Shown here in pieces: positions 35,930 through 46,040 of a stretch of DNA of 64,000 nucleotides. A program made the position numbers and the translations under genes. Each line of letters opens with the position of its first letter. Within the stretch, counting starts at the first letter, position 1. This DNA is from Megaleporinus macrocephalus. Taxonomy: Eukaryota; Chordata; Actinopteri; Characiformes; Anostomidae. The notes under the pieces were generated by a model. The model worked only from the letters and a program-made list of their open reading frames with translations, was not told the origin of the DNA and did no database searches. The DNA is taken from the NCBI GenBank assembly GCA_021613375.1, contig CM038714.1, forward strand, positions 42,187,623-42,251,622, written 5' to 3'.

Positions 35930-36004
35930 GTGTTATCCGTTACCGGGTTTGTAGTGAATGTAGGAGCTAAAATGTCACCCTGCTGGCACTCTCAGTGGTG
36001 ATGG

Positions 36005-36024
36005 GTGGGGGTGGGGGGGGGGGG
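36005..36024. repeat. Poly(G) tract
   Basis: gggtgggggtgg followed by a long uninterrupted G run. Possible G-quadruplex. Confidence 0.85.
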
Positions 36025-36299
36025 AGTCTCGTCCAAGAAGGTTTGCAATAACCCCAGTCTTATAGGTTTATTGCATGACACTGTATTTGAAATAATGGCA
36101 CTACAAACCTGGACCAGATTCTGCATGTGATAGCACTGGTCATGCATACTGAGTGCCAGAATATACTCTAAAGATTTTCGGACCACTGACTGGCAATGCA
36201 GGTAAAATGACCGCATTCTAATGAATGTATCCTTCATTTCCATCCTCTTGTAGATGTGAGTGCGAGTGCTTCATCCCATGCTTTCGTCCTTTAGGTAGT

Positions 36300-37180
36300 T
36301 ATGCATTTTGTCTGCTGTTCTCCAACTTTTGTAATTTTGTTCATCTACTGTTGAATTTATACTCATGTCATTCCCCTGCTGCTGAATCTTGGTGGATTTT
36401 TAGCCATGAAATCTATTATTAGTGGATTTTTAGTCATGATATTCTCCTATTAGTGGATTTTTAGCCATGCTGTTCTCCTATTGGTGGATTTTTGCCATAA
36501 TATTCTCCATTTAGTGGATTTTAGCCTTTAATTCTCCAATTGGTGAATTTTAGTCATGCTCTTCTCCTATAGATGAATTTTTAGCCATGCCACTCTCCAG
36601 CTTTTGGATTTTTAGGCATGTCATCTCCCTCCTGTTGAATTTTCAGCCATGCTGTTCTCCTGTTGGTGTTGGTATTTTTAGTATTGCTATTATCCTAATG
36701 GTGGATTGTTAGCAATAATAGTCTAATAATAGTGGATTTTTTTCTATAATATTTTCCAATTACTGCGTTTTATTCTTTATATTGTATATTTGTGTCATGC
36801 CGTTCTCCAGCTTTGGGAATTTTAGGCATGTCATTCCCCTCTTGTTGAATTCTTAGCCAAGCTGTTTTCCTATTTGTGGATTTTTTGCCATAATACTTTC
36901 CAGTTAGTTGATTTTGTTCTTTATATTTTTCATTTGGAGAATTTTTATCATGCCATTCTCCAGCTTTAGGATTTTTAGGCATGTCGTTCTCCTTCTGTTG
37001 AATTTTTGGCCTTGCTGTTTTTGGCCTCTTGGTGTATTTTTAGTTATGCCATTCTCCTAATGCTGGATTGTTAGCTATAATAGTCTCCTGTTGTTGGATT
37101 TTAGCCATGCTGCTCTTGAATAGGAAGGTTCTCCTATTGGTACATAATCAGCTATCCTTCTATCCTATTGGTGGATTGCA
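36300..37180. repeat. Degenerate minisatellite, ~31-38 bp period
   Basis: Phrases of the form ttggtggatttttagccatg then ctgttctcctatt recur roughly every 31-38 bases across some 880 bp, about 25 diverged units. Units at 36,410-36,480 are the most regular. Old, decayed tandem array; it contains no gene. Confidence 0.8.
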
Positions 37181-37850
37181 ATAAATGTCTTACTCTAATT
37201 GGAGTTTTGCTCAGAGTAGAGCAATCTAGAAAACTCTCTAAACTTCATTTCATTGGCCATCTGAGCACTATCAGTGTGCAATGAGCAACATGGTGTTCTA
37301 ACACCACCACATCTTAGACCAAAGAACCGCATCCTGAATAATACATTATTCTAGAAAGAACTGTAGCGTGGATATCTGCCTTTACACATTTCAGGCTCAT
37401 TTGTTTCCTGCTCTGGTAGCTTTAATGCAATATGTGAAAAGTAAACAGATCCCCCATGCTGTGCGGTCTGCGCCTGTCACACCGAGTATAGCAATATTTG
37501 GTGTCTTATTTTCCTCATGCTATGTGCTCAGGCAAAGATTACTGTCGTGGTTTCATAAAAAAGCGCTCAGGATCTGAGGTGGTATTTTAATAGCGCACTA
37601 AATCAACACTAAGCCAGAGCTGTGTGAAAACACTTTAGTGGCTGTGTTATGAAACACGGCCTCGAGACAAAACTGCTGCAATGGCTTACGTCTTTGGGGG
37701 GAAATCATCCAGATACAGTCCAGTGCGAACATATTAGAAAGCAGACCTTTATTCGCTCCAAGTGTGTGGTCTGAAAAAGAGCAAGTACGCGAGCACTTCA
37801 GGGAGCCATTGTTTTGACCTAGAAAAGATGGCCCACGCCCTTATTAAAGG
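37181..37850. other. No gene recognised
   Basis: Unique sequence. A 69-codon open frame at 37,368-37,577 shows no recognisable domain. Confidence 0.35.
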
Positions 37851-37854
37851 AGTA

Positions 37855-38045
37855 GCTCACAAAAAAACCCCCAAATAAATTAAAACAGTTTCCTTACTTT
37901 TCCCACATGTAGTCAGTCAGCCAAGACATGGTGTCCAAGGGTTTGCTTCCCTAAGCTACGAGGCTCATGTAATTGTTCACAGTGGTGGTGATAGGAACCA
38001 CACATTCAAAGAGTTTAATGCCTGTATGAGCTACACTTGGTTACA
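37855..38045 (-). repeat. Dispersed family Y fragment
   Basis: gtagtcagtcagccaagacatg also appears in variant form at 60,117-60,137. The following gttcacagtggtggtgatag, then gaaccacacatt, is the reverse complement of the family phrase seen at 49,920-49,960. The two parts point in different directions, so this may be two abutting copies. Confidence 0.45.
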
Positions 38046-38085
38046 GATATTATGTCTGATGCTTGAAACAGTTTTTAGTCAAATC

Positions 38086-38888
38086 TACACGGATCAGCCA
38101 TAACTTTAAAACCACCTCCTTTGTTTTTACTCCCATTGTTCATTTTATCAGCTCTGCTTACCATGTAGGTGCACCATGTAGTTCTACAATTACAGACTGT
38201 ATCATCTGTTTCTCAGACCACCACAGAGCAGGCATTATCTGGGTGGTGGATCATTCTCAGCACTGCAGGAACACTGATGTGGTGGTGGTGTTGCTGGAGT
38301 TTGTAAACACATTGTCTACTCACTGTCCACTCTACTAGACACTCCTTCCTTGCTGGTTCTTCTTGTAGATCAAAAACTCAACACTGTTGCTGCATGATTT
38401 GTGTTGGTCATGCTTTAGTCCAGAGGTCTTTGAATCTGGAGCTTGAATCCAGCTTCCAATCCTGGATTTTGTAGTTACTGTTAGCTATGACACTAGGTAG
38501 CCAATCAAAAAAGAGTTCAGTTAATGAACAGTAAGTATAAAATCCTGGACTGGAGACTGGAATTAGTGTCCAGTTGGAAGACGTATGATCTAGTCGGCTG
38601 GCTATTTTTGATTTGTGGACTACTCTCAGTCCGCCAGTGACACTGAATTGTTTAAAAACTCCCAAGAAAAAAACCCTACGCTCATGTTATACCTGCTCGG
38701 AGGTGGTCCTGTGGAGGTCCTGACCACTGATGACTAAAATAAAGTGGGGATTAACAAAGTTTACAGAGAAACAGATGGACTAGAGTCTGTAATTGTAGAA
38801 CTACAAGGCGCTCCTACATGGTAAGTGGTGCTGATACAATGAGAGTAGATACAAGGAGGTGCTTTTAATGTAATTGCTGATTGGTGTA
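38086..38888. mobile_element. Large fold-back element, complete ends (803 bp)
   Basis: Terminal inverted repeats run from acggatcagccataacttt with aaaaccacctcctt at the left to aaggaggtgcttttaatg with taattgctgattggtgta at the right, next to TA at both edges. Inner arms also pair: gttctacaattacagactgt at the left against gtctgtaattgtagaactac at the right. No transposase. A TA target site would suit Tc1/mariner-like mobilisation, but the superfamily is unproven. A separate palindromic segment interrupts it (38412-38590). Confidence 0.85.
38412..38590. mobile_element. Small palindromic element nested in the fold-back element
   Basis: This segment is absent from the related element at 25318-25952. 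Its arms pair: tccaatcctggatttt against aaaatcctggactgga (14 of 16 bases), with weaker pairing over 39 bases in all. That is a ~170-bp fold-back unit. No clear target duplication was found. Confidence 0.6.
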
Positions 38889-39034
38889 TATTTTGAAATG
38901 CATTCATGGCAGAGAACAAAGGAACTCTTTTTTTTTTGGCTTTGCTTTTTATTGGATTGCTTATTTAGTTTTTATTATCAGCATTACATATACAAATGAG
39001 ACACGTGTACATTCACTGGCAGCTCTGGATGGAA

Positions 39035-39140
39035 AATGAAATGTCCACGTTATAGGCATTGTGATGTCTGGTTCCTATAGCCACCACTGTAAATAAAATA
39101 GAGGCAGTAGGCTTCTCTACAGTGCACCTGATGCAAGCTG
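39035..39140 (+). repeat. Dispersed family Y fragment
   Basis: ttgtgatgtctggttcctat followed by agccaccactgtaaata matches the family phrase (gatgtctggttcccatcacc) at 49,925. Confidence 0.5.
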
Positions 39141-39412
39141 ATGGAGTTCCCCTTTAATTACAATAGGAGTAAAATGTTTCTTTTTTTATTTTTAAATCAC
39201 ACAATACATTATTTATATCGTCAATTGACCGCCTTTGGAAGTGATGCAAGATAAATCCCCTACAGTAAACTCGCCCTTCTGGAAGCTCTCAATAAGCCCA
39301 GTAAGTAAATAACGAGCGCATCCCTCACCACCGAAGTGCCATTGTTCTCAAAGGCCGGCCGAGCCGAACAAACACACAGAGGAGACGAGGAGCAGGCCCT
39401 GTCCGACACCGC

Positions 39413-39426
39413 GTCGCCATGGCAAC
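39413..39426. promoter_or_regulatory. RFX X-box palindrome 2
   Basis: GTCGCCATGGCAAC differs from the ideal X-box at one position (C for T). It lies in a GC-rich block. Confidence 0.45.
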
Positions 39427-39656
39427 GGGGAGGCCTTCACTCATCCTCCCCCCCCCCCGCCCCTCCTGCGCGCCCCCGGGCCCCAGCCCCCTTCTCCAAT
39501 ACAAGCAGGGCCTCTTAATTTCCCCTGACCCCCGGGGTCTGCTTTTAACAGGCTCCATTGATTGGGACAAATGGGCGAGAGTGCTGAGCCGCTCCTGGAT
39601 CCTCCATAACAAGGTTAAGCAGACCGGGGGAAGACATTCGTAGGAGCCGGACGACC

Positions 39657-39676
39657 AAAAAAAAAAAAAAAAAAAA
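39657..39676 (+). repeat. Poly(A) tract
   Basis: Twenty A. The upstream sequence shows no retrocopy or SINE, so it is probably a plain homopolymer. Confidence 0.9.
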
Positions 39677-40200
39677 GTGCTGACTGTTTTTTAGTTTTTT
39701 TTCCATAAGCCGAAACAAATCGTTGACATATTTAAAGGCTAATTAATTGACGTGCGCGAGCTCCGTCCCGTGTTCATTCTGGGGCGCAACCTCGCTTTGG
39801 CTGGATGATTGGCGCCTGTAATGTATTCCACCCCTAAATGGCCACCATTAGAACCTCTGGAATGAATCACGGGTGAACAATACGCACCCTGCCTCTGTGC
39901 AGGTGTAGACGCCTCGGGGAAGCCGAGTGGTAAACGTCGAATATCGAGCGTTTTCTTTGGCACGGCTCGATGCGAGCCTCCGCTTGAGTCTTGACGTCTG
40001 GGCTTGTGCCAGGCCAGGCTTGCTTTGACCTGTATTCCGAGCACTCGGTCGACTCGTCTGCGCTATCGCATTAACGGCGCAGTGCAGAGCAGTTTTTACA
40101 CCGGGACCTTGGGTTATTTGAGAAGTCTGCGACTTCTGAGGCGAAGTGGTGCATAAACTGGGAAAGCACAGCTTTGACCTGCGTTCTGAGGAATCGATTG

Positions 40201-40802
40201 GGTTGTCTGTGCTATTGGATTAACCCATTAAACTGAAGATGTCCTCAAAACTCTTAGAGCTGTCTACTTCGCTGATTAGTTTCATAGTAGTTAATAGAGT
40301 CGGCAATGATTTTACTGTGTACTCCACATGAGTGTTTCTGTCATGTGATCCAATCAGTCAACATAAAGCAGCACAGTCTTGCAATTGTAGCATATAGCAA
40401 TAGAATCTTAATACTATAGCTTGCCTATTGGTTTCATAGTGTTACAGGAAATAACCCACTCTTGGAAGAACAAAGTCATTCAGAGTAGGTTGTGTGTTTA
40501 ATGCCTCTAATAGCCACCAGACTACAAGACATTGGATGAAATAATTACAGATCTTCTGCCAGAAGCTCAAAAATTTTGTATGTTATGGTTGGTGAGATAT
40601 ATGGAGGCCTTTCTAAAGCAAAACAACACCCAAATGAAACTTGTGTTTTATTGATTTACCAGTAATTTGAAGTATAAAAATATAAAAACCTACGACACAT
40701 GTGGGCACGCTGGTCATTTTTTCACAGAAACGGCTATATGTGGTTCTGGACTGCTTTGCTTGGTGGAGGGCAGCAAAACATAATGTAGGGGCATGTTGAT
40801 AT
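40201..40802. other. No gene recognised
   Basis: AT-leaning sequence of dispersed-repeat character (several short stock phrases), but not assignable. Confidence 0.35.
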
Positions 40803-41079
40803 TAGGGCTGTGTATTGGAAAGAACCTGGCGATACAATACGTATCGTGATAGAGCGGTCACGATTCAATATATCACAATATATCGCGATACTGCAAGCAA
40901 AGTGATGTATTGCGATTTTTCATAACACACCACTATATGAACAGGTTTATCAATGCTTACAATAGCATTGCACCCTTGTGCTGCTCTGTGTATCGATACT
41001 GTGATTTTGAGGATCGATACAGTATCACCAAACATGGTATCCCAATATTCGACATTTTCGATATTTTCTTACATCCCTA
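40803..41079. mobile_element. hAT-type MITE with target duplication (277 bp)
   Basis: Begins tagggctgtgtattgg and ends ttttcttacatcccta (inverse of the left end, diverged). The flanks gttgatat (40795-40802) and gttggtat (41080-41087) agree at 7 of 8 bases, as expected for the 8-bp hAT target duplication. The interior is rich in tatcgata-type motifs (gtatcgatactgtg, aggatcgatacag). Non-coding and mobilised in trans. Confidence 0.8.
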
Positions 41080-41082
41080 GTT

Positions 41083-41084
<2 letters not shown>

Positions 41085-41154
<70 letters not shown>
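41085..41154. repeat. (AT)n microsatellite, 70 bp
   Basis: Starts inside the right target duplication of the hAT MITE, whose last bases are gtat. Ile-Tyr open frame here is an artefact. Confidence 0.97.
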
Positions 41155-41156
<2 letters not shown>

Positions 41157-41860
41157 CCAGAAATATATCCAGAGATTGACTTGTGCATGAATGATGACAG
41201 CAGATCTAATGATACTGGCTTAAATGAATGCATGAGGTAAAGAAATAAAAATGTTGCATGTGCCTAAAACTTTAACTTAAAACCTAATTACTAGAAGAGT
41301 ACACTTTGCTTATGTAAATTAAAAAAAGATTAAATGTTATTAATCGTAATAACTCCCCTTAATTAATTTAGCATTACACTGACAGAACAACTCTGTTTGG
41401 TGAAAAGCTTTAGTACAACTATAATACTCAGTGGAAACAGGAATAAGTGAGAATACTAATATGATTAGGAAATTACAATATAAGCCAATCAGAAATCAGA
41501 TTGGTTCGGAGATAATAGCCATCGCTTGCATTGTGATTGGGGGGGGGCAGAGACAAAATTTGCGTGCCGGCCCTGATATGTGCTGTAGTTAGTTACTAAG
41601 TTTCTTGAAGATGGTGACATCAGACCCCTCGAAAAGACTTTGCTTACTTCTTATAAATTTAGTTTGGGAGAATTTTTGAAAAGTCAGTGGAGTTTCCCTT
41701 TTTTCAGATTAGTAACTGAACACTACGCCTGCACTTCACAGCCCAAGAACGTTTCTACACTGAACTCACAAGCCGCGCTGGATGTCTGCGACTCATGAGG
41801 TGAAGCGATATATAACCCAGAAACCACTGCGGTGCGCATTCCTCGCCATAGACGAGAAAC
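41155..41860. other. No gene recognised
   Basis: AT-rich, with a G8 run at about 41,540. No exon or bounded repeat. Confidence 0.4.
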
Positions 41861-41891
41861 TTTCTCTCTCTCTCTCTCTCTCACTCTCTCT

Positions 41892-41933
<42 letters not shown>
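41861..41933. repeat. (TC)n microsatellite, slightly interrupted
   Basis: About 73 bp of TC with two interruptions. The Glu-Arg-rich antisense frame is an artefact. Confidence 0.95.
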
Positions 41934-41937
<4 letters not shown>

Positions 41938-42745
41938 AAGCCCTCCGGGCCAGAGAGCAGCCAAAATCATCCGTATCACTGTAACACACAAACGCACAGC
42001 TATGACTGTTAAAGTAAACTCCAGCCGGTGGATAATGTAAACTCAGCGTACGCACTTTTTATTTGTCGTCAATCAAAAGGTCAAGCGGAATGGTGGAGTG
42101 GACTGTTGCTCCATATGTACGGGAGAGTCCACACCCACTGAGGAGGCTCCATGCAGCTGTTGCTTTTGCAGATTGAATAGATAATAGCCATTGGACTCCC
42201 TGTAGGCTCATTAAGACCTCTTGGTCAGTTCTGATATAATCTTGCATAAATATACTCCAGGGATGGAGGCTGATATCGCAGAGGAAACAAATGAATTTGA
42301 TACTCAACCTCACAGACGCTGCCCCCCCACCCCAACCCACTCCACTCCCTCCCACCCCCCCATTCCCTGCGTGTGTTTATGTCTGTAATTTTTTTGCACA
42401 GTACCAGCTGCTCCCCTCCACACCTCCCTCGTTCTGTCCCGCTGCCCTGACAAGAAAGCACAAGTCTTTTAGTCTACCTGTTCATCAGGACTGGAACTAA
42501 CACCTCTGTGTAAAGACTCTATAGTCAATTAAAATATAGACATTTCATTAATCCACTCATTTAACTATGGTGGCCGACGGTTCCCAGTTCTCTGAGTTCT
42601 CCATTACAGAACATCAGAACCCATGCTGCCCCCTACGTTTCCTGTAGTGCATTGCAGTCTGTCAGAAAGGCAGTGTGTGTGTGTGAGCAGTAGAGTGTTA
42701 TAGAACGTGTTTGTGCTTCAAAATAAATGTCTTGTTGACTTGTTC
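41934..42745. other. No gene recognised
   Basis: Includes C-rich text at 42,320-42,365. Overlapping open frames on both strands show no domain. Confidence 0.35.
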
Positions 42746-42749
42746 TCTC

Positions 42750-42793
42750 ACTCTTTCCCTTCTTCTGTCTTGTTCCTGCTTTCTGTCTTGTAC

Positions 42794-42838
<45 letters not shown>

Positions 42839-43330
42839 TTCACGCTCTCACACTTTTGTTTATTTTCTAGTCCTTGTTCCATTTCTCTCGTCCTTCCGTC
42901 TCTGTCTTAGTTTTCTCACTGTCTCATTCTAACTCTCTCTTTATTTCTTTCTGTTTCACTCCCTCTCTCCTGCTTGTATTCTTTCTTGTTTCTGCTTTTT
43001 CTCTTTTCGTTCTCCCTCTCCCTTTCTCTTCCACTCTCTCTCTTTCTATCTCTATGTCTTTCGCTCTCTCACTTTTGTTTATTTTCCAATTCTTGTTCCA
43101 TTTCTCTCGTTCTTCCCCCTTCCGTCTTTGTTTTACAGTTTTCGTACTCTCTCATTCCAGCTCTATTTGTTTATTTATTTATTTCTCACTCTTCCTTTTT
43201 TCTTTCTGTCTCACTCCCTCTCTTTCACTCTCGTATTTTCTCTTGCTTCTGCTTCATCTCTTCTTTCTTTCTCCCTCTCTCATTCTCCCTCCCTCACTCT
43301 CTTACAGTTCTTACTCTGCCCTATTCCAAC

Positions 43331-43386
<56 letters not shown>

Positions 43387-43640
43387 ACTCCCTCTCTTTC
43401 ACTCTCGTATTTTCTCTTGCTTCTGCTTCATCTCTTCTTTCTTTCTCCCTCTCTCATTCTCCCTCCCTCCCTCTCTTACAGTTCTTACTCTGCCCTATTC
43501 CAACTCACTCCCTCTCTTTCACTCTCGTATTTTCTCTTGCTTCTGCTTCATCTCTTCTTTCTTTCTCCCTCTCTCATTCTCCCTCCCTCACTCTCTTACA
43601 GTTCTTACTCTGCCTTATTCCAACTCTCTCTCTCTTCTTG

Positions 43641-43690
<50 letters not shown>

Positions 43691-44156
43691 TTCGCTCTCT
43701 CACACTTTTGTTCATTTTTTAGTTCTTCTTCCATTTCTCTCGTTCTCCCTCCTTTCATCTCTGTCTTACAGTTTTCTCACTGTCTCATCCCAGCTCTATT
43801 ATTTATTTGTTTATTTCTAACTCTTTCTTTTTGCTTTCTGTCTCACTCCCTCTCTTTCACTCTCGTATTTTCTCCTGCTTCTTTATCATCTCCCCCTCTG
43901 TCTTTCGCTCTCTCACACTTTTGTTTATTTTCTAGTTCTTTTTCCATTTCTCTCATTCTCCCTCGTCTTACAGTTTTCTCACTCTCTCATTCCAGCTCTA
44001 TTTATTTATTTTTCTGTCTCACTCCCTCTTTCTCACTCTTATATTTTCTCTTGTTTCTGCTTCTTCTCTTCTCTCTTTCTCCCTCTCTCATTCTCCCTCC
44101 CTCACTCTCTTACAGTTCTTACTCTGCCTTGTTCCAGCTCTCTCTTTCTTTTCTTG

Positions 44157-44190
<34 letters not shown>

Positions 44191-44215
44191 GTCTTTTCAT
44201 CTCTTTCTCTCTCTT
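42750..44215 (+). repeat. 1.5-kb polypyrimidine domain with higher-order repeats
   Basis: The plus strand is overwhelmingly C and T. Pure CT arrays (42,797-42,833, 43,331-43,382, 43,640-43,686, 44,158-44,188) alternate with recurring phrases: cgctctctcacacttttgtt, ttccatttctctcgttc, cactccctctctttcactct and cttacagttcttactctgcc. At 43386-43505 and 43506-43625 two 120-bp units stand in tandem with only a few differences. The 440-, 282- and 230-codon Ser/Leu/Phe frames are consequences of composition. Confidence 0.95.
43386..43625 (+). repeat. Two tandem 120-bp units within the polypyrimidine domain
   Basis: 43386-43505 and 43506-43625 each run from cactccctctctttcactct to cctattccaact or its variant ccttattccaact. 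Only two or so substitutions separate them. Partly matching units lie at 43,212-43,332 and 44,021-44,136. Confidence 0.9.
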
Positions 44216-44569
44216 CCTACCTCTTTCTTCTTGCTTTGTGCTGCATACTTTGTTCTGTTTGTTTACTCAGGGGAGAAACTGCTGTCCATTAAGTGAGAGT
44301 TATTTGGATTCTCATTGATTTTGTTTTGGCAGGACTGAACCTGAAGCGTTTCTCAGAGCTAGAAAACGCGACACCTGTGTTATTTCAGAAATGCGTGCAA
44401 ATCCTTCCCATAAGGCTCGGCTCCTCAGCGGACTGGGATGCAGATTGATAGAGAGTCGTATTTAAGGCAGCGAGAGCAGAGGAGAAAGATGTTTTTCAGC
44501 CTTTGTGAGCGCTCCCGCACTCCTCTGTGAAGGTCCTTTCTTTGTTTGTCCCAGGATTGCTTCCTGATG

Positions 44570-44573
<4 letters not shown>
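44216..44573. other. No gene recognised
   Basis: Short unique stretch between two CT-rich arrays. Confidence 0.4.
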
Positions 44574-44617
<44 letters not shown>

Positions 44618-44650
44618 CCCTCTCCCTCTCTCTCTCTCCCTCTCTCTACA
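44574..44650. repeat. (TC)n microsatellite
   Basis: About 38 bp of pure TC, then ccctctcc-type variants. Confidence 0.95.
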
Positions 44651-44778
44651 TTCATATTCCGAGACTGTGCTAAACACACCTTGGTTTCTAGAGAGCAGAC
44701 CCCCACCCCCTTCACGCCTTTGACCAGAGCGAGGGATGCATGCACAACAAGGGAGGGCCGAGCACGGCAACGGCTGCG

Positions 44779-44792
44779 GTTGCCCTGGCAAC
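44779..44792. promoter_or_regulatory. RFX X-box palindrome 3
   Basis: GTTGCCCTGGCAAC has both RFX half-sites perfect with a CT spacer. It is the best of the three sites in this window. Confidence 0.55.
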
Positions 44793-44916
44793 TGCCCGTC
44801 CTTGAGAAAAGGGCACATTTGGAGTTTAGGGGCCAAGGCTCTGACAGGCGCAGTCAAAACTCATAAAGCCTCCCAGCACATCGAGCTGATCCAGCCGCGA
44901 GCCGCGAAAGACGCTC

Positions 44917-44993
44917 AAAAAGCCCTCGGCCCCGAAATAAAACAAAAGCCCTCGGCCCCCGAAATAAAACAAAAGCCCTCGGCCCAGAAATAA
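44917..44993 (+). repeat. Three-copy ~26-bp tandem repeat
   Basis: Three head-to-tail units of aaaagccctcggcc, then ccgaaataaaac, with lengths of 26, 27 and about 23 bp. The 85-codon frame that ends in repeated PSAPEIKQK is a result of this. Confidence 0.95.
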
Positions 44994-45360
44994 CGTGTGA
45001 ATCAGATGGCACGGCCTAACGAGGACATGTAGGTCCACATGAGTGCCCGAAGTCTAAATTTACATATATAGCCATACGTTTCAATTCCCAAGACAAGCAG
45101 CACCTTCCTAGAATATACATACTCCGCTGAGGTGCATATCCAGAGCCTGGGGGTCTCCTACCGTCAGCTTTCTGATGACAGATACCCAACATAAAGGTTC
45201 AGCTCCTTAATATAGACAATACATCAGAATGCAGTAGGTAGTCTGAGTAAACAGTAATGCATGGTAACCAAATGAGGTTTGGACACTTTAACCATTTAGC
45301 CATTGTTGCATTCTCTTGTAGTTCTGTAGGTTATGTCATCAAATGTTGTGTCGACTCGGC

Positions 45361-45372
45361 ATATAACGTGAG

Positions 45373-45469
<97 letters not shown>

Positions 45470-45483
45470 GATATAACGTGAGT
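45361..45483. repeat. (AT)n array flanked by 13-bp direct repeats
   Basis: atataacgtgagt occurs at 45361-45373 and again at 45471-45483, bracketing about 94 bp of pure AT (45373-45466) plus tttgg. The exact flanks suggest duplication of a short segment, with AT growth inside. Confidence 0.95.
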
Positions 45484-45775
45484 AAAATAAAATTTTGTGT
45501 GCATTATCTAGCTAGAGGGGTAAAGGGGAGCTGATTGGTCTTTGTTAGGAACAGCAGTTTGTGGTTTTTCAGCCAATTGAAAGGTTATTATTTCATTATT
45601 TTATTCTGTGGTCCAATTAAAAATAAGATAACATCACTGTCGTCACCATCTTCCAGATAGCTGTCATTTACCTTCATATATGCTACAGCAGCAACCAAGG
45701 TTGAGAGAATTCTGGCCTCCTGTTTTGGTTAGAACTGGTAGCTAACCAGCTGTTGGATATTTTTTTAGATTCCTG

Positions 45776-46040
45776 CATATCGTTGCTGTTCATTGAAAAA
45801 CATGTATTTCCATTTTTGGCGAGTTTGAGTTTTGTATATCATTTGAACAAGGCATTGGTAGTTTACATTGTTTGAAAGTTTCATGATGAATGGACCAATA
45901 GAAGTGCTCCAAAATAGCTTGAAAATTCTGGTTCCATTGACTTACATGGAAAGTAAAGAATGTTTTTGGTCTCTCCTGTAAAGTTACAATTTTGGAGATT
46001 CTTGTTTTTCATTGGACAGTGATGATATATTAAAAACCTA
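45776..46040 (+). repeat. Dispersed family X, longest copy
   Basis: Begins tatcgttgctgttcattgaa and aaacatgtatttccattttt. It continues with gtttacattgtttgaaag, catgatgaatggaccaatag, gctccaaaatagcttg and ggttccattgacttacatgg, and ends attcttgtttttcattggac with agtgatgat. Start and end phrases are inverse to one another (ttcattgaaaaac against gtttttcattgga), so it may be a fold-back MITE of about 260 bp. Other copies: 22139-22254, 56325-56500, 58500-58640, 63299-63400. Confidence 0.65.

Larger units (their letters stand above)
34510..36290. other. Repeat-poor region with homopolymer tracts
   Basis: No gene recognised. Complex text, for example at 34,700-34,860 and 35,640-35,800, could be conserved non-coding sequence. 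It holds a C-rich run at 35,155-35,190, an RFX-like palindrome at 35916-35929 and a G-rich run at 36,005-36,024. Confidence 0.3.
39240..40200. other. GC-rich repeat-poor island
   Basis: Two complex blocks (39,240-39,650 and 39,740-40,150) separated by a poly(A). They contain CpGs, an RFX-like palindrome and a homeodomain-type ggctaattaattg at 39,738. Open frames of 95 and 101 codons on the minus strand have no recognisable domain. Candidate regulatory sequence by composition only. Confidence 0.3.
44690..45000. other. GC-richer island with X-box and short tandem repeat
   Basis: Complex sequence carrying cacgcctttgacc (TCF/LEF-like), an RFX palindrome at 44779-44792 and a three-copy GC-rich repeat. 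Open frames on both strands cross it but share no family motif. Candidate regulatory element by motif content only. Confidence 0.3.

Noticed and set aside
39600..39676. Poly(A) as the tail of a retrocopied gene or SINE
   Set aside because: The upstream sequence matches no SINE body and I see no flanking target duplication.
42874..44296. Open frames up to 440 codons, Ser/Leu/Phe-rich
   Set aside because: Pyrimidine-only text has no stop codons in the usual sense (TAA, TAG and TGA need purines). Three frames are open at once.
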